The translations under genes and the position numbers were made by a program. A stretch of DNA of 64,000 nucleotides, taken from a virus. The stretch is taken from positions 146,209-210,208 of IMG/VR virus record IMGVR_UViG_3300035698_022190; one strand, 5' to 3'. This document shows, piece after piece, positions 16,880 to 24,588 of the stretch; position 1 is the stretch's first letter, and each line of letters starts with the position of its first letter. The notes under the pieces were generated by a model. That model was not told the DNA's origin. It saw only the letters and a list, made by a program, of their open reading frames with translations, and did not search any database.

Positions 16880-17488
16880 ATGAGTTATATACTACCAAAA
16901 CACGAATCCATCTTTATTCATATTCCGAAAACAGGTGGAGGAGCAATCAAAAGATGGCTTGCATCGGAACTTCCGGGTATCCAAGTGCAAAACCATGATA
17001 CACCAGAATCACTGGTACGGTATCAAAAAGTAAGTAGAGATCTCGTTGCAGAATATTGGACGTGGGGAGTAATAAGAGACCCTTGGGCACGATTTGTTTC
17101 AGCCTGGACCTCTCGAAGTAGCACCCCAAATTTGGAGAGATATAAAAGAGGAGACACTTTTGAAGAACATCTTCTTAGTTGTTATGAAACTCCTATGGAC
17201 GAACTAATTCGGTTCGACATAATCCTAAAACCACAAATTGACTATATACGTTCTTTAGAGGATTCAAGCCTAGATATGGACTTTCTTATCAATCATGAGA
17301 ATTTTACAAAAGGTTTGAAAAAGGTAACCGATCACTTAGACATACCATTTCCAGTATTACCGAAATATAATGTTTCCGCCGATCCGGATAAACACTTTAG
17401 TACATATTACACCCCTGAAACCAGAGACATGATTGCAGAGATGTATGCTGAAGATATAGAATACGGAAAGTATACTTTCGAAATTTAA
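16880..17488 (+). CDS. sulfotransferase family protein (copy 1), 202 aa
   Basis: Transfers sulfate from PAPS to a carbohydrate or similar acceptor. The 5'-phosphosulfate loop HIPKTGGG lies near residue 13, and the 3'-phosphate motif RDPWARFVSAW near residue 66. The family is sulfotransferase family 2-like, and the protein is short but complete. The ATG is five bases after the promoter box, implying a leaderless mRNA. A paralogue follows directly. Confidence 0.8.
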   Translation: MSYILPKHESIFIHIPKTGGGAIKRWLASELPGIQVQNHDTPESLVRYQKVSRDLVAEYWTWGVIRDPWARFVSAWTSRSSTPNLERYKRGDTFEEHLLSCYETPMDELIRFDIILKPQIDYIRSLEDSSLDMDFLINHENFTKGLKKVTDHLDIPFPVLPKYNVSADPDKHFSTYYTPETRDMIAEMYAEDIEYGKYTFEI

Positions 17489-17491
17489 AAT

Positions 17492-17521
17492 AAAAAAAGG
17501 GAACTAATACTTCCCTTTTTT
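17492..17521. terminator. intrinsic terminator
   Basis: A7GGGAA/TTCCCT6 hairpin between the two sulfotransferase genes. Confidence 0.75.
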
Positions 17522-17526
17522 CTTCT

Positions 17527-18147
17527 ATGCCTTTTATAATGCCAAAACAAAAAGCAATCTTTCACCACATACCAAAGACAGGTGGAACTAGTATTCGTGC
17601 ATACCTAGAAAATTATACCCATGGCAAAGATGTATATCGTCACAGACCCCCGAGCAAATGTATAGAAGATGGGCGTATCCATCCAAAATGGTTTTTCGAA
17701 TCTTTTAAATTTGCCTTTGTCAGAAACCCATTTGCGCGGGCCGTATCAGTCTGGGAATTTCGAGGACGAACGGATATTAAACGTCGGCACAACTGCGCAA
17801 CTTTTGAGGAATTTATAAAATACTATTACCCACATATGCCACTACAAGATTGGGATCCAGTAGAAGCAACTATGTGCCCACAACATCATTTTGTGATTAA
17901 TAAAAAAGATTCTCGCCTAAGTATGGATTTTGTGGGATATTATGAAAATTTACAGAAACACTTTAATAAGGTCTGTACCCGCTTGAAACTTCCTGTAGGA
18001 ACTTTAGAACACCGCAATAAAGCCTGGTCTTTAAAAAAGTATCCCCATTACAGTACCTATTACACTACAGAACTAAAACAAATGGTTACGGAAATGTACG
18101 AAGAAGATCTAGATACTTTTAAGTACACCTTTGAAAATTTAAGTTAA
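17527..18147 (+). CDS. sulfotransferase family protein (copy 2), 206 aa
   Basis: Paralogue of the gene before it: HIPKTGGTS near residue 14 binds the 5'-phosphosulfate, RNPFARAVSVWE near residue 65 binds the 3'-phosphate, and the C-terminal Y-Y-T-x-E-L/T-R segments are shared. No promoter of the usual type separates it from the terminator upstream, so expression may rely on readthrough. Confidence 0.8.
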   Translation: MPFIMPKQKAIFHHIPKTGGTSIRAYLENYTHGKDVYRHRPPSKCIEDGRIHPKWFFESFKFAFVRNPFARAVSVWEFRGRTDIKRRHNCATFEEFIKYYYPHMPLQDWDPVEATMCPQHHFVINKKDSRLSMDFVGYYENLQKHFNKVCTRLKLPVGTLEHRNKAWSLKKYPHYSTYYTTELKQMVTEMYEEDLDTFKYTFENLS

Positions 18148-18168
18148 AAGAAGGGTTAACCCTTCTTT
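18147..18168. terminator. bidirectional terminator
   Basis: Palindromic AAAGAAGGGTT/AACCCTTCTTT between convergent genes. Confidence 0.75.
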
Positions 18169-18177
18169 ATATTTTAC

Positions 18178-18507
18178 CTACCATTGTTCGTGAGCGTGCT
18201 CTTCTGCGTAACGCATTAGTTCTTCATCAGGCCATTTGTCCATTTGTGAAAAGCGTTGCTCTTTTAATCTTTTAAGCTCTTGCTCCTCTAAAATAACTTC
18301 AAGCGCATCTCGGGTTGACATACTATGGCTAAGTATGTGTAGGTCTTCATAAACTTTGGGATAGCTATAATCAATATTAGCATTCAATATGTGGATAGCA
18401 TGTGTATCGCTAAACAATTGAGGCCCATAATTTATGAGTAGCAAGGTAAGGAAAAGGCTGCCTATAAAAGCAACCCCAAAATGTTTTCCCTTTATCGATT
18501 TGTCCAT
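18178..18507 (-). CDS. membrane-anchored protein, 109 aa
   Basis: A single N-terminal TM segment (residues 9-30) is followed by a polar, helical, Glu-rich domain, probably extracytoplasmic. Function unknown. AAAGGAG precedes the ATG. Confidence 0.7.
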   Translation of the reverse strand: MDKSIKGKHFGVAFIGSLFLTLLLINYGPQLFSDTHAIHILNANIDYSYPKVYEDLHILSHSMSTRDALEVILEEQELKRLKEQRFSQMDKWPDEELMRYAEEHAHEQW

Positions 18508-18532
18508 AAGTTTTAATCTCCTTTAATTATAT

Positions 18533-18542
18533 TTCTTATACC
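18533..18542 (-). promoter_or_regulatory. GGTATAAGAA promoter motif
   Basis: Exact copy 25 bp before the 109-aa gene. Confidence 0.55.
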
Positions 18543-18559
18543 TTTTTCGGTATTAAAAC

Positions 18560-18588
18560 TTGCTTTTAATACCTTTAAACGCTATATT
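18560..18588 (+). promoter_or_regulatory. TTG-N20-TATATT promoter
   Basis: TTGCTTTT at 18560, TATATT at 18583, five bases before ATG 18594. Confidence 0.7.
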
Positions 18589-18593
18589 TAAGT

Positions 18594-19256
18594 ATGATAA
18601 ATAAAAAATTTCGAGAAAATTACTTTCAGAATATAAACACTCAGAACAAGGGCTATCATCTTGGCTGGATGTATGCAGATGGAAATGTAGCAGCAACGAG
18701 TAATCAAATAGGTTTTACTATAAACCCTAAAGATATAGAACAAGTTGAAAAATTTAAGGCTGATATGGCTATTTCAAATAATCCAACTTTTCATCGTAAA
18801 GATGACAAATATGATATGGTAAGTTTTCATTTTAGTAGTAAAATTATGCGTGGAGATTTAATTAAATTGGGGTGTACTCCAAAGAAAAGTCTTACGCTTC
18901 AAGCACCCATAGATATGGATCCCCGACTTAGGCGGCACAATATTAGAGGTTATTTTGACGGAGATGGGTCAATAGGATATATGGGCAAGAATAAACAGCC
19001 CCAGGTAACTTTTGTCGGTACGGAGAAAATGCTAAAATGGATTCAAAATGAATTACCGGTACCCTCACACATTTATGCTTTTACCCATGCTCATGTAAAT
19101 ACACGCAGACTTGTTGTTACTAAACAGAAAGATGTTATAGATTTATATGACTATTTATATAAAGGAGAAACACGTTCTCTATCTCGAAAGAAAAGTAAGT
19201 TCGCAGAAATTAAGACCGACTTACAAGCTCGACACCGTAACAAGAAAAATTCTTAA
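18594..19256 (+). CDS. free-standing LAGLIDADG homing endonuclease, 220 aa
   Basis: Two LAGLIDADG-type helices are visible: YHLGWMYADGN near residue 19 and IRGYFDGDGSIG near residue 117, each with its acidic catalytic residue. A single-chain two-motif layout is typical. It is inserted between minus-strand operons with its own promoter and terminator, as expected of a mobile endonuclease gene. It has no TGA codons, unlike the two intein endonucleases further right. Confidence 0.8.
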   Translation: MINKKFRENYFQNINTQNKGYHLGWMYADGNVAATSNQIGFTINPKDIEQVEKFKADMAISNNPTFHRKDDKYDMVSFHFSSKIMRGDLIKLGCTPKKSLTLQAPIDMDPRLRRHNIRGYFDGDGSIGYMGKNKQPQVTFVGTEKMLKWIQNELPVPSHIYAFTHAHVNTRRLVVTKQKDVIDLYDYLYKGETRSLSRKKSKFAEIKTDLQARHRNKKNS

Positions 19257-19259
19257 TAT

Positions 19260-19290
19260 AAAAAGAGGCTTTAATCGGCCTCTTTTTTTT
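19260..19290. terminator. intrinsic terminator
   Basis: AAAAGAGGC/GCCTCTTTT hairpin with a long T-run after the endonuclease gene. Confidence 0.8.
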
Positions 19291-19296
19291 GTCTTT

Positions 19297-19401
19297 TCAA
19301 TGAAGACATGCATTGTCCACCCAAGTTATAACTGCTGCAAAGATTAAAATTAATACACCAATTATGTAGGGCCTACGTTTTGGAATCGACCAAAGTTTCA
19401 A
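19297..19401 (-). CDS. small TM peptide, 34 aa, TTG start, TGA stop
   Basis: A TTG start overlaps the TGA of the upstream gene (TTGA). The peptide has a basic N-terminus and one hydrophobic helix (YIIGVLILIFAAVITW). It ends at TGA. Reading TGA as Trp would carry the frame through the terminator and into the opposite-strand gene, so TGA must be a stop here. Confidence 0.55.
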   Translation of the reverse strand: MKLWSIPKRRPYIIGVLILIFAAVITWVDNACLH

Positions 19402-19901
19402 CTATCTACCCAAGTAATCTCAGTAGGATCCGGTTTAACAACAATAATTATAGTGCTTTTCTTTATCAAGTTGCCCCATAAGAAACTTTTTTGTTGTTCC
19501 TGTTTTTTACTCACTTTATAATTGTAACTGTCTACCCTTTCATGTAAGCTGCGAAGGGTAGTGGTCATAAACTGATCAGTCGAATCCACTGCGGGTGTAA
19601 ACAACACCCAATGTGCTGAATCTGGTTCGAATAGCATCGAATCGTCGTAACTGCTTTCTATACTCATGAACTCCATAGCTAGGTTATTATCGCTAACGTT
19701 TGATAGTCCCGAAACACCTAGTACAGTAAAACTACTTACGATTAACGCTATTAGTAACACAAACTCAAAACCAAAGAACCCCTTGCTCCACGATCTAGGT
19801 TTGTCAAACATTGCAGCACCTGCCGAGTTATCGGTTACAAATCTATATATCCACAATAGTGTTGCAAAGCTCATAATGACAAATAGTGTAGTTAATATCA
19901 T
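19398..19901 (-). CDS. membrane protein, two TM helices, 167 aa, TGA stop
   Basis: TM segments at residues 2-20 and about 41-65 precede an extracytoplasmic-looking domain and a third, weaker hydrophobic segment near the end. Function unknown. It ends at TGA overlapping the TTG start of the next peptide. Confidence 0.7.
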   Translation of the reverse strand: MILTTLFVIMSFATLLWIYRFVTDNSAGAAMFDKPRSWSKGFFGFEFVLLIALIVSSFTVLGVSGLSNVSDNNLAMEFMSIESSYDDSMLFEPDSAHWVLFTPAVDSTDQFMTTTLRSLHERVDSYNYKVSKKQEQQKSFLWGNLIKKSTIIIVVKPDPTEITWVDS

Positions 19902-19924
19902 GTTAATTTCCTTTTTCTAGTTTG

Positions 19925-20323
19925 TTAATATCGATAAAGTCGTATTGACCTTGTGGACCAATTTGCTGAGGATAGGTCTACCGTGTCTCTGTCTATCCTT
20001 CGAACGGCCACTGCTTCCCGCATAGTATTGTCGTTTGTAGTAAGGGTGAATATATAATCACCAGCGCTATGGGACTTCCATGTTCCTTTTTTACATACAG
20101 GTACATCACAATATACGTTTTGCCAGAAACCTCTATCATCTATAATGATTTTGGTTTCCCAACTAATTGGTTCTGACATGGCGTAAAAAGTCATGGTTGG
20201 ATATCCCACACGATCGGGATTAGCATACCATGAACCTATTAAATAGTTCTCTATGTCTTGGCCAAACAGTGGTACTAACATTATTGTCAGTAGTACAGTA
20301 AAAAACATTTTTTTGTTTTTCAT
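19925..20323 (-). CDS. secreted lipocalin-like protein, 132 aa
   Basis: The signal peptide (residues 1-21) ends in FGQ, the usual Bacteroidota cleavage context. The mature part begins with a G-x-W signature (LIGSWYAN) followed by beta strands, as in small lipocalin-like proteins. Two cysteines near residues 72-77 may pair. Probably exported to the periplasm or surface of the host. Confidence 0.65.
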   Translation of the reverse strand: MKNKKMFFTVLLTIMLVPLFGQDIENYLIGSWYANPDRVGYPTMTFYAMSEPISWETKIIIDDRGFWQNVYCDVPVCKKGTWKSHSAGDYIFTLTTNDNTMREAVAVRRIDRDTVDLSSANWSTRSIRLYRY

Positions 20324-20358
20324 GTGTTTCCTTTTTTTTTAATTAGATTATCATACAA

Positions 20359-20368
20359 TTCTTATACC
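20359..20368 (-). promoter_or_regulatory. GGTATAAGAA promoter motif
   Basis: Exact copy 35 bp before the lipocalin-like gene. Confidence 0.55.
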
Positions 20369-20421
20369 TCAAAAACACCTTCAAAACTTAAGCTAAAAAA
20401 GTGCTTAAGTAAACTTAAGCT

Positions 20422-20443
20422 AAAAGAAGACCGAAGTCTTCTT
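20422..20443. terminator. intrinsic terminator
   Basis: AAAGAAGAC-CGAA-GTCTTCTTT hairpin after the 94-aa zinc protein gene. Confidence 0.7.
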
Positions 20444-20448
20444 TGTGT

Positions 20449-20733
20449 TTACGGAGCTATATTCCTATTTAGCTCAGGCAAATCCCTGATATGAATCTTT
20501 TGATACATTTTTTTAAGCTCTGCGCGCTTAACGGGAGCAGTGCCGACCCAGGGATGACTGGTTAAGTGCCAATGCTGACAATACTTGCACCAGTAGTAAA
20601 ATAAGAAATGTGTATGTAGTTCACCGTTTCTTGTTTGATAAAAAATGGCGTCCTTTGCATCTTTTCTATTTCTATACTTTACTTTTGTGCAAGTGTCAGT
20701 TATTTTTTTAGGAATATAATTTTTTGTAATCAT
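20449..20733 (-). CDS. zinc-finger protein with CxxC-WHLTS motif, 94 aa
   Basis: It contains YWCKYCQHWHLTSHPW near residue 47, closely matching FYHCKHCGLWHLTSVPW in the 78-aa protein at 21787-22023. The two are dispersed paralogues. The C-x2-C-x2-WH pattern suggests a small metal site; role unknown. Confidence 0.7.
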   Translation of the reverse strand: MITKNYIPKKITDTCTKVKYRNRKDAKDAIFYQTRNGELHTHFLFYYWCKYCQHWHLTSHPWVGTAPVKRAELKKMYQKIHIRDLPELNRNIAP

Positions 20734-20772
20734 AGTATTCCTCTTTTAGTTAATTAAAAATTACTTACATAT

Positions 20773-20782
20773 TACTTATACC
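20773..20782 (-). promoter_or_regulatory. GGTATAAGTA promoter motif variant
   Basis: One-base variant 39 bp before the 94-aa gene. Confidence 0.5.
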
Positions 20783-20821
20783 AATTCTTAACCTAAAAGA
20801 GCGCTTAAATAAATTTAAGCT

Positions 20822-20850
20822 AAAAGAAAGACCAAGGCCTTTCTTTTTTT
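20822..20850. terminator. intrinsic terminator
   Basis: AAAGAAAG/CTTTCTTTT hairpin after the RadC-like gene. Confidence 0.7.
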
Positions 20851-20861
20851 AGTAAACCTGC

Positions 20862-21305
20862 TTACAGAATGCCAGTATCACTGAAGCTGTAGTAACCATT
20901 CTTACCGGCTATTATGATATGATCATGTAGCATAACATCAATTGCTCTGCAAGTAATTGCAATTCTTGTTGTAGCATTAATATCATCCTGAGAAGGTTCG
21001 GTTGAATTGCTTGGATGGTTGTGTCCAACTATTATAGCGGCTGCATCTAGTTCTAGAGCTCTCTTGGCTATTTCTCTTGATGAAATAACAATAGAGGTTA
21101 AACTTCCTTTGAACATTACTTGACTAGTAATGATACGATTTTTAGCATCAAGAAAGATAACTGCAAATTGTTCTATATTTGTATCGCCGGATAGCACAAC
21201 TCTTAAGTGCTTAGATGTATCTCGAGATCCTACCAACTTATCGCCATGTAGCTTAAAAACTCTTTCTGGATTATCTTGAGGTAACGATTGAATATGTTGT
21301 TGCAT
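20862..21305 (-). CDS. RadC-like JAB/MPN domain protein, 147 aa
   Basis: It contains the RadC metal site: GHNHPSNSTEPSQDD near residue 95, that is HxHP followed by S and D ligands, in a JAB1/MPN fold. The N-terminal helix-hairpin-helix of full-length RadC is missing. RadC-domain proteins occur on mobile elements and anti-restriction loci, but their activity is not settled. AAGGAG precedes the ATG. Confidence 0.8.
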   Translation of the reverse strand: MQQHIQSLPQDNPERVFKLHGDKLVGSRDTSKHLRVVLSGDTNIEQFAVIFLDAKNRIITSQVMFKGSLTSIVISSREIAKRALELDAAAIIVGHNHPSNSTEPSQDDINATTRIAITCRAIDVMLHDHIIIAGKNGYYSFSDTGIL

Positions 21306-21328
21306 GTTAACTCCTTATTTAGTTATTC

Positions 21329-21338
21329 TTCTTATACC
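21329..21338 (-). promoter_or_regulatory. GGTATAAGAA promoter motif
   Basis: Exact copy 23 bp before the RadC-like gene. Confidence 0.55.
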
Positions 21339-21406
21339 TAAAAACCTCCCCAAAAGCTTCTCAAAACCTATTAATTTTTAAGCTAAAAAGCTCTTATTAA
21401 AAAACT

Positions 21407-21436
21407 AGCAGGGTAGCTTATACTTCCTACCCTGCT
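21407..21436. terminator. hairpin AGCAGGGTAG/CTACCCTGCT
   Basis: Perfect 10-bp stem. With the similar hairpin at 21475 it fills the gap between the RadC promoter and the 42-aa gene; tandem terminators or an RNA element are possible. Confidence 0.55.
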
Positions 21437-21474
21437 CTCGGTTTGAATAAACATGAAAATTTTATTTTTAAAAT

Positions 21475-21506
21475 GAGCAGGGCGGATATTGTGGTCTACC
21501 CTGCTC
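21475..21506. terminator. hairpin GAGCAGGG/CCCTGCTC
   Basis: Second hairpin with the same GCAGGG/CCCTGC core as the one at 21407, 68 bp away. Confidence 0.5.
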
Positions 21507-21628
21507 GGTAACTAGTAAAAAACATTTTTGTTTTTCTTAGCTTCGTTAGTTGTCCTAGTAGTGAATTAACTGTATGACAGTTCTAGCTAGCCCCCGTGTA
21601 AACAAAACTGTTTTTTCGTCGTTAAATT

Positions 21629-21757
21629 TTATCTGCGTCTTCCGCCACGTCCGTTGCCATGCCCGTCTTTACGATTTGGCTTGTCGTCGCCTTTTTTACC
21701 AGTGCGTGGATTATCTCCACAGTCGCCTTTTTTAGGCGTTTCTTTTTTGTCTGCCAT
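21629..21757 (-). CDS. small Lys/Gly/Arg-rich peptide, 42 aa
   Basis: Very hydrophilic and basic, ending in a GRGGRRR tail, with a single Cys. AGGA precedes the ATG. Disordered nucleic-acid-binding peptide is the simplest reading. Confidence 0.55.
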   Translation of the reverse strand: MADKKETPKKGDCGDNPRTGKKGDDKPNRKDGHGNGRGGRRR

Positions 21758-21786
21758 GTTTATAGCGTCCTTTTTTTATTGATTGA

Positions 21787-22023
21787 TTACAGTCCTCTTT
21801 TTCTTTTTCTTTTCATTGTAGGCTGCTTGGTATGGTGATAGTTATTTTTTTCCCTTTCTGGGCTTCCCCATGGGACTGATGTTAAATGCCACAATCCGCA
21901 GTGTTTGCAATGATAAAAAAACATTTTTATTCGTCTTTCACTCCTATGAGCGTTGTTGTGTTGAAAAAGAATGGTAGCCTGCTTAGCCTTTCCAGCTGAG
22001 TTGTATGGTATCTTATAGCACAT
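21787..22023 (-). CDS. zinc-finger protein with CxxC-WHLTS motif, 78 aa
   Basis: Paralogue of the 94-aa protein at 20449-20733 (shared C-K-x-C-x2-WHLTS-x-PW core), with a basic C-terminal tail. Function unknown. Confidence 0.7.
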   Translation of the reverse strand: MCYKIPYNSAGKAKQATILFQHNNAHRSERRIKMFFYHCKHCGLWHLTSVPWGSPEREKNNYHHTKQPTMKRKRKRGL

Positions 22024-22058
22024 TTTACTTCCTTTCTTTTAAAAAACGTTTTTGTTGT

Positions 22059-22250
22059 TTACATTAAACTAATACCTTCTGACATCTTTAATTCAACAAT
22101 GAGTGCAATGGCTACAGCCATTTGACAAATTAAAGCTATTGCCAAAAGCATCATAACTACCTTCCAATATTCACCGTCCCATTGATCCCACATTACAAAC
22201 CCCAGCGCAAGCAAAACAGCAACTAGGGCAATTACTGATATTATTGCCAT
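22059..22250 (-). CDS. small membrane protein, 63 aa
   Basis: Two hydrophobic helices (residues 2-20 and 31-52) with a short acidic turn. The ATG directly follows the TAA of the upstream gene. Confidence 0.65.
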   Translation of the reverse strand: MAIISVIALVAVLLALGFVMWDQWDGEYWKVVMMLLAIALICQMAVAIALIVELKMSEGISLM

Positions 22251-22649
22251 TTAAAATTCCTTCCCGTCGCTTTCGATCCAGCGTTGATTGCTCACAGCAG
22301 CATGCCGAACTATAGCTTCCTGAGCTTCTTCACGGGTATTATAACGCACTTCATCAACAGCGTTATTAGTATATTTAACTAATACCTTAAAAGTACCGTT
22401 GCCGAATTCATGTATGCTATACCCGTTGACGCTACAGTATGATGGTCGCTTTTTACTACCTTCGTTAACCGGGCCTTTTAAAATCCTGTGTACAGGATCA
22501 TTTACAGGATCATTTACAGTATCCTTTACAATATTATTGGGTTTATTAAATCGTCCGCTGTTGCCCTCGAAACCAGTAGGTGGTCCATAAAACAACATTG
22601 TTAGTCCCATTATTGCAAGCATTACAATAATCACTGTGCTTGTTTTCAT
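22251..22649 (-). CDS. membrane-anchored protein, 132 aa
   Basis: N-terminal TM anchor (residues 5-22), a low-complexity linker with DPVNDPVH-type repeats, and a compact C-terminal domain. Its ATG overlaps the TGA of the gene before (ATGA). Function unknown. Confidence 0.7.
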   Translation of the reverse strand: MKTSTVIIVMLAIMGLTMLFYGPPTGFEGNSGRFNKPNNIVKDTVNDPVNDPVHRILKGPVNEGSKKRPSYCSVNGYSIHEFGNGTFKVLVKYTNNAVDEVRYNTREEAQEAIVRHAAVSNQRWIESDGKEF

Positions 22650-22849
22650 ATAGTTTTTCCTTTCTGTAGTATGCCATGTTTTTTAGCTAGGTTTAAAGCT
22701 TCGCCTGGACGAAACCGGGCCAACCGACTAACTCTGCCTAACAAATTTCGATTCAAATCATATTCATAGACCCTTCCATCGATTGAAAACTTAACGGCAT
22801 CTAGACCTAAATTGTGTTTTGCGGTGCCTATTAATACTATCTTAGTCAT
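22646..22849 (-). CDS. hypothetical protein, 67 aa, TGA stop
   Basis: Basic small soluble protein of unknown function. It ends at TGA in an ATGA overlap with the next gene. Confidence 0.65.
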   Translation of the reverse strand: MTKIVLIGTAKHNLGLDAVKFSIDGRVYEYDLNRNLLGRVSRLARFRPGEALNLAKKHGILQKGKTI

Positions 22850-22861
22850 AAGGCCTCCTTG

Positions 22862-23002
22862 TTATTTTGTCAGTTCTGAAATAGCGCGTTCATGACGTAA
22901 ACGTGCGATCCCCCGCTCTTTTGGTGTAAGCTTCCAATTAGTCATGCGTTTTTTATTGTCACGCATTTGCTTCATTAACCGTGCAATTTTTTCCCTAGTC
23001 AT
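22862..23002 (-). CDS. small basic helical protein, 46 aa
   Basis: Starts at ATG 23002 within the end of the previous gene and ends at TAA. The product is Arg/Lys-rich and probably helical, with a single Trp. Coupled position in a run of overlapping genes supports it. Confidence 0.55.
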   Translation of the reverse strand: MTREKIARLMKQMRDNKKRMTNWKLTPKERGIARLRHERAISELTK

Positions 23003-23213
23003 GTCTGTCCACCATTTCCAACTTTACATTACTTAAAACTCTGTTTGTATCTTCCCCATCAACTAACACACAAACGCTAAAGTATCCATCGCCTTTGTCC
23101 CGATAAACATTTCGGACCAAAGCTTCTTTCCCAATTAATCCGGTGCGTTCTGTATTGTTGGAAACATCTTTTTCTTCCAGTACTAAGAGAATAGCCTTAT
23201 CATTTCTTTTCAT
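22995..23213 (-). CDS. hypothetical protein, 72 aa
   Basis: Beta-rich small protein. A TTG 12 codons upstream would lengthen it, but I chose ATG 23213 because a short membrane-peptide frame with a strong ribosome site ends three bases before it. Confidence 0.55.
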   Translation of the reverse strand: MKRNDKAILLVLEEKDVSNNTERTGLIGKEALVRNVYRDKGDGYFSVCVLVDGEDTNRVLSNVKLEMVDRHD

Positions 23214-23215
23214 GA

Positions 23216-23275
23216 CTAGTCTGTTAAAACTGCAACGAGTATTATACAAAGTATAATTAGCATTATCAATTGCAT
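23216..23275 (-). CDS. possible TM micropeptide, 19 aa
   Basis: AAAAGGAG stands at ideal distance from ATG 23275, giving an almost wholly hydrophobic 19-residue peptide that ends at TAG just before the next ATG. The promoter motif is 37 bp upstream. It may be a real membrane peptide or a translational leader. Confidence 0.45.
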   Translation of the reverse strand: MQLIMLIILCIILVAVLTD

Positions 23276-23312
23276 ATTTGCTCCTTTTGCTTTTAATTAA
23301 AGTTTCACATGT

Positions 23313-23322
23313 TTCTTATACC
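23313..23322 (-). promoter_or_regulatory. GGTATAAGAA promoter motif
   Basis: Exact copy with the AGCTTAAAAATT element upstream, heading the operon that runs down to 22059. Confidence 0.6.
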
Positions 23323-23359
23323 TAAAAACTCTTTAAATCAACACAATTTTTAAGCTAAA

Positions 23360-23387
23360 AAAAAGGACCGACTAGCGATCCTTTTTT
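23360..23387. terminator. intrinsic terminator
   Basis: AAAAGGATCG/CGGTCCTTTT-type hairpin (read on the minus strand) after the 113-aa gene. Confidence 0.7.
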
Positions 23388-23400
23388 AAACTAAAATTAA

Positions 23401-23742
23401 TTAGTAGCGGCTATCTACACCACAAAGCCTGTTGAACTCGGCAATAACAATTTTCTTGCCGGCGAATTCGCGTGCTTCTTCTAGGTAACCTTCAACGATT
23501 GGAATATGGGAAAGCATATCTCTTGAAAGAGGTATCGTTGTATAATTCAATGCACCCTTAATATTGAGGGTAGGTAGCTCTTCAATTTCTTTTGCAGCAT
23601 ACCAGCTTTCGATATCACGGGTTGACAGCTCACCACTGGAAATTCTCAGTGCGTCTGATAATACGGTGTTTTCACCTTCGTCTAGGTGTCCGAGGTAAGT
23701 CTTACCACTTACTTCGACTATAATAAGATTTTTTTTGGCCAT
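23401..23742 (-). CDS. hypothetical protein, 113 aa
   Basis: Acidic soluble protein, no family recognised. AAAGGA precedes the ATG. Confidence 0.65.
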   Translation of the reverse strand: MAKKNLIIVEVSGKTYLGHLDEGENTVLSDALRISSGELSTRDIESWYAAKEIEELPTLNIKGALNYTTIPLSRDMLSHIPIVEGYLEEAREFAGKKIVIAEFNRLCGVDSRY

Positions 23743-23768
23743 CTTATATATCCTTTTATTTTATTGTT

Positions 23769-24443
23769 TTAGAATGTTTGTTTTCTAGGCGGTCTTTTGC
23801 TACCGGGCCTAGTTGGTCTTTGTTTGATGTCTCCTGCGAAGCGTATAGTATCGCGTGGCGCAATTTTCATGTCAAGTAGATGATCAATGTCTTTTTTGCA
23901 ATAAGCTTCCATAGATTCCATGGCAGCTCTACTTGGGCTTGGTGGATAGGGCATTCCGTCCGGATCCATTTCAAATCCACCAGCATGCTTTTGTAAAAGT
24001 TCGAAAGAATTTTCGCCAATAAAGCCGCCGTATTCGCCTGATTTAGAGTTTCCTATTTTAGGGGTTACTTTGTATCCGGGCTGTGAATGTCCCCCGAATC
24101 CTCCATTGTACTCACCGCGACATACAATCCTAACTTGAACATTAAAGTCCCTGCTAGCAATGCCTGAGCCACCATGCATACCCCTTACAATATCTCCTAC
24201 TTCAAACTCATAATCCAAATCGGGCTCATTGTTACGGCCTATAGAACGTATGTGCTCTTCGGATACGTAGAAACTATCATCATCATCATCTTCCCGTACT
24301 CCGTTTGAATCGCATGCATAACAAAGGTATTCGTCGTCTCCGTCTTTTTCTTCATTAATAATAACGAAATCGCCCTCATAATATATCTGATCATCATGTT
24401 CCTCAATGACCTCACAAACATCTCCAATATCAAATTTATCCAT
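23769..24443 (-). CDS. acidic protein with SH3-like barrels, 224 aa
   Basis: Residues 1-70 and 75-150 each begin with a (F/Y)(D/E)(I/V)GD(V/I) segment, as in KOW/SH3-like barrels, suggesting two related small beta domains separated by a very acidic DDDDDS stretch. The C-terminal 40 residues are basic and Pro-rich. No function known. Confidence 0.6.
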   Translation of the reverse strand: MDKFDIGDVCEVIEEHDDQIYYEGDFVIINEEKDGDDEYLCYACDSNGVREDDDDDSFYVSEEHIRSIGRNNEPDLDYEFEVGDIVRGMHGGSGIASRDFNVQVRIVCRGEYNGGFGGHSQPGYKVTPKIGNSKSGEYGGFIGENSFELLQKHAGGFEMDPDGMPYPPSPSRAAMESMEAYCKKDIDHLLDMKIAPRDTIRFAGDIKQRPTRPGSKRPPRKQTF

Positions 24444-24480
24444 ATGGTTTTATCCTTAATTTAGATATTAAATAGATACT

Positions 24481-24491
24481 TTCCTTATACC
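24481..24491 (-). promoter_or_regulatory. GGTATAAGGAA promoter motif variant
   Basis: Variant 38 bp before the 224-aa gene. Confidence 0.45.
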
Positions 24492-24549
24492 CTAAAATTT
24501 AAAATTTAGTATAGGATACCTTAGACATTTTAAGATCCCGTCTAAGCTA

Positions 24550-24574
24550 AAAAACGGGCCAACTTCGACCCGTT
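24550..24574. terminator. intrinsic terminator
   Basis: AAACGGG/CCCGTTT hairpin after the 168-aa gene on the minus strand. Confidence 0.7.
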
Positions 24575-24588
24575 TAATAATGATATCC

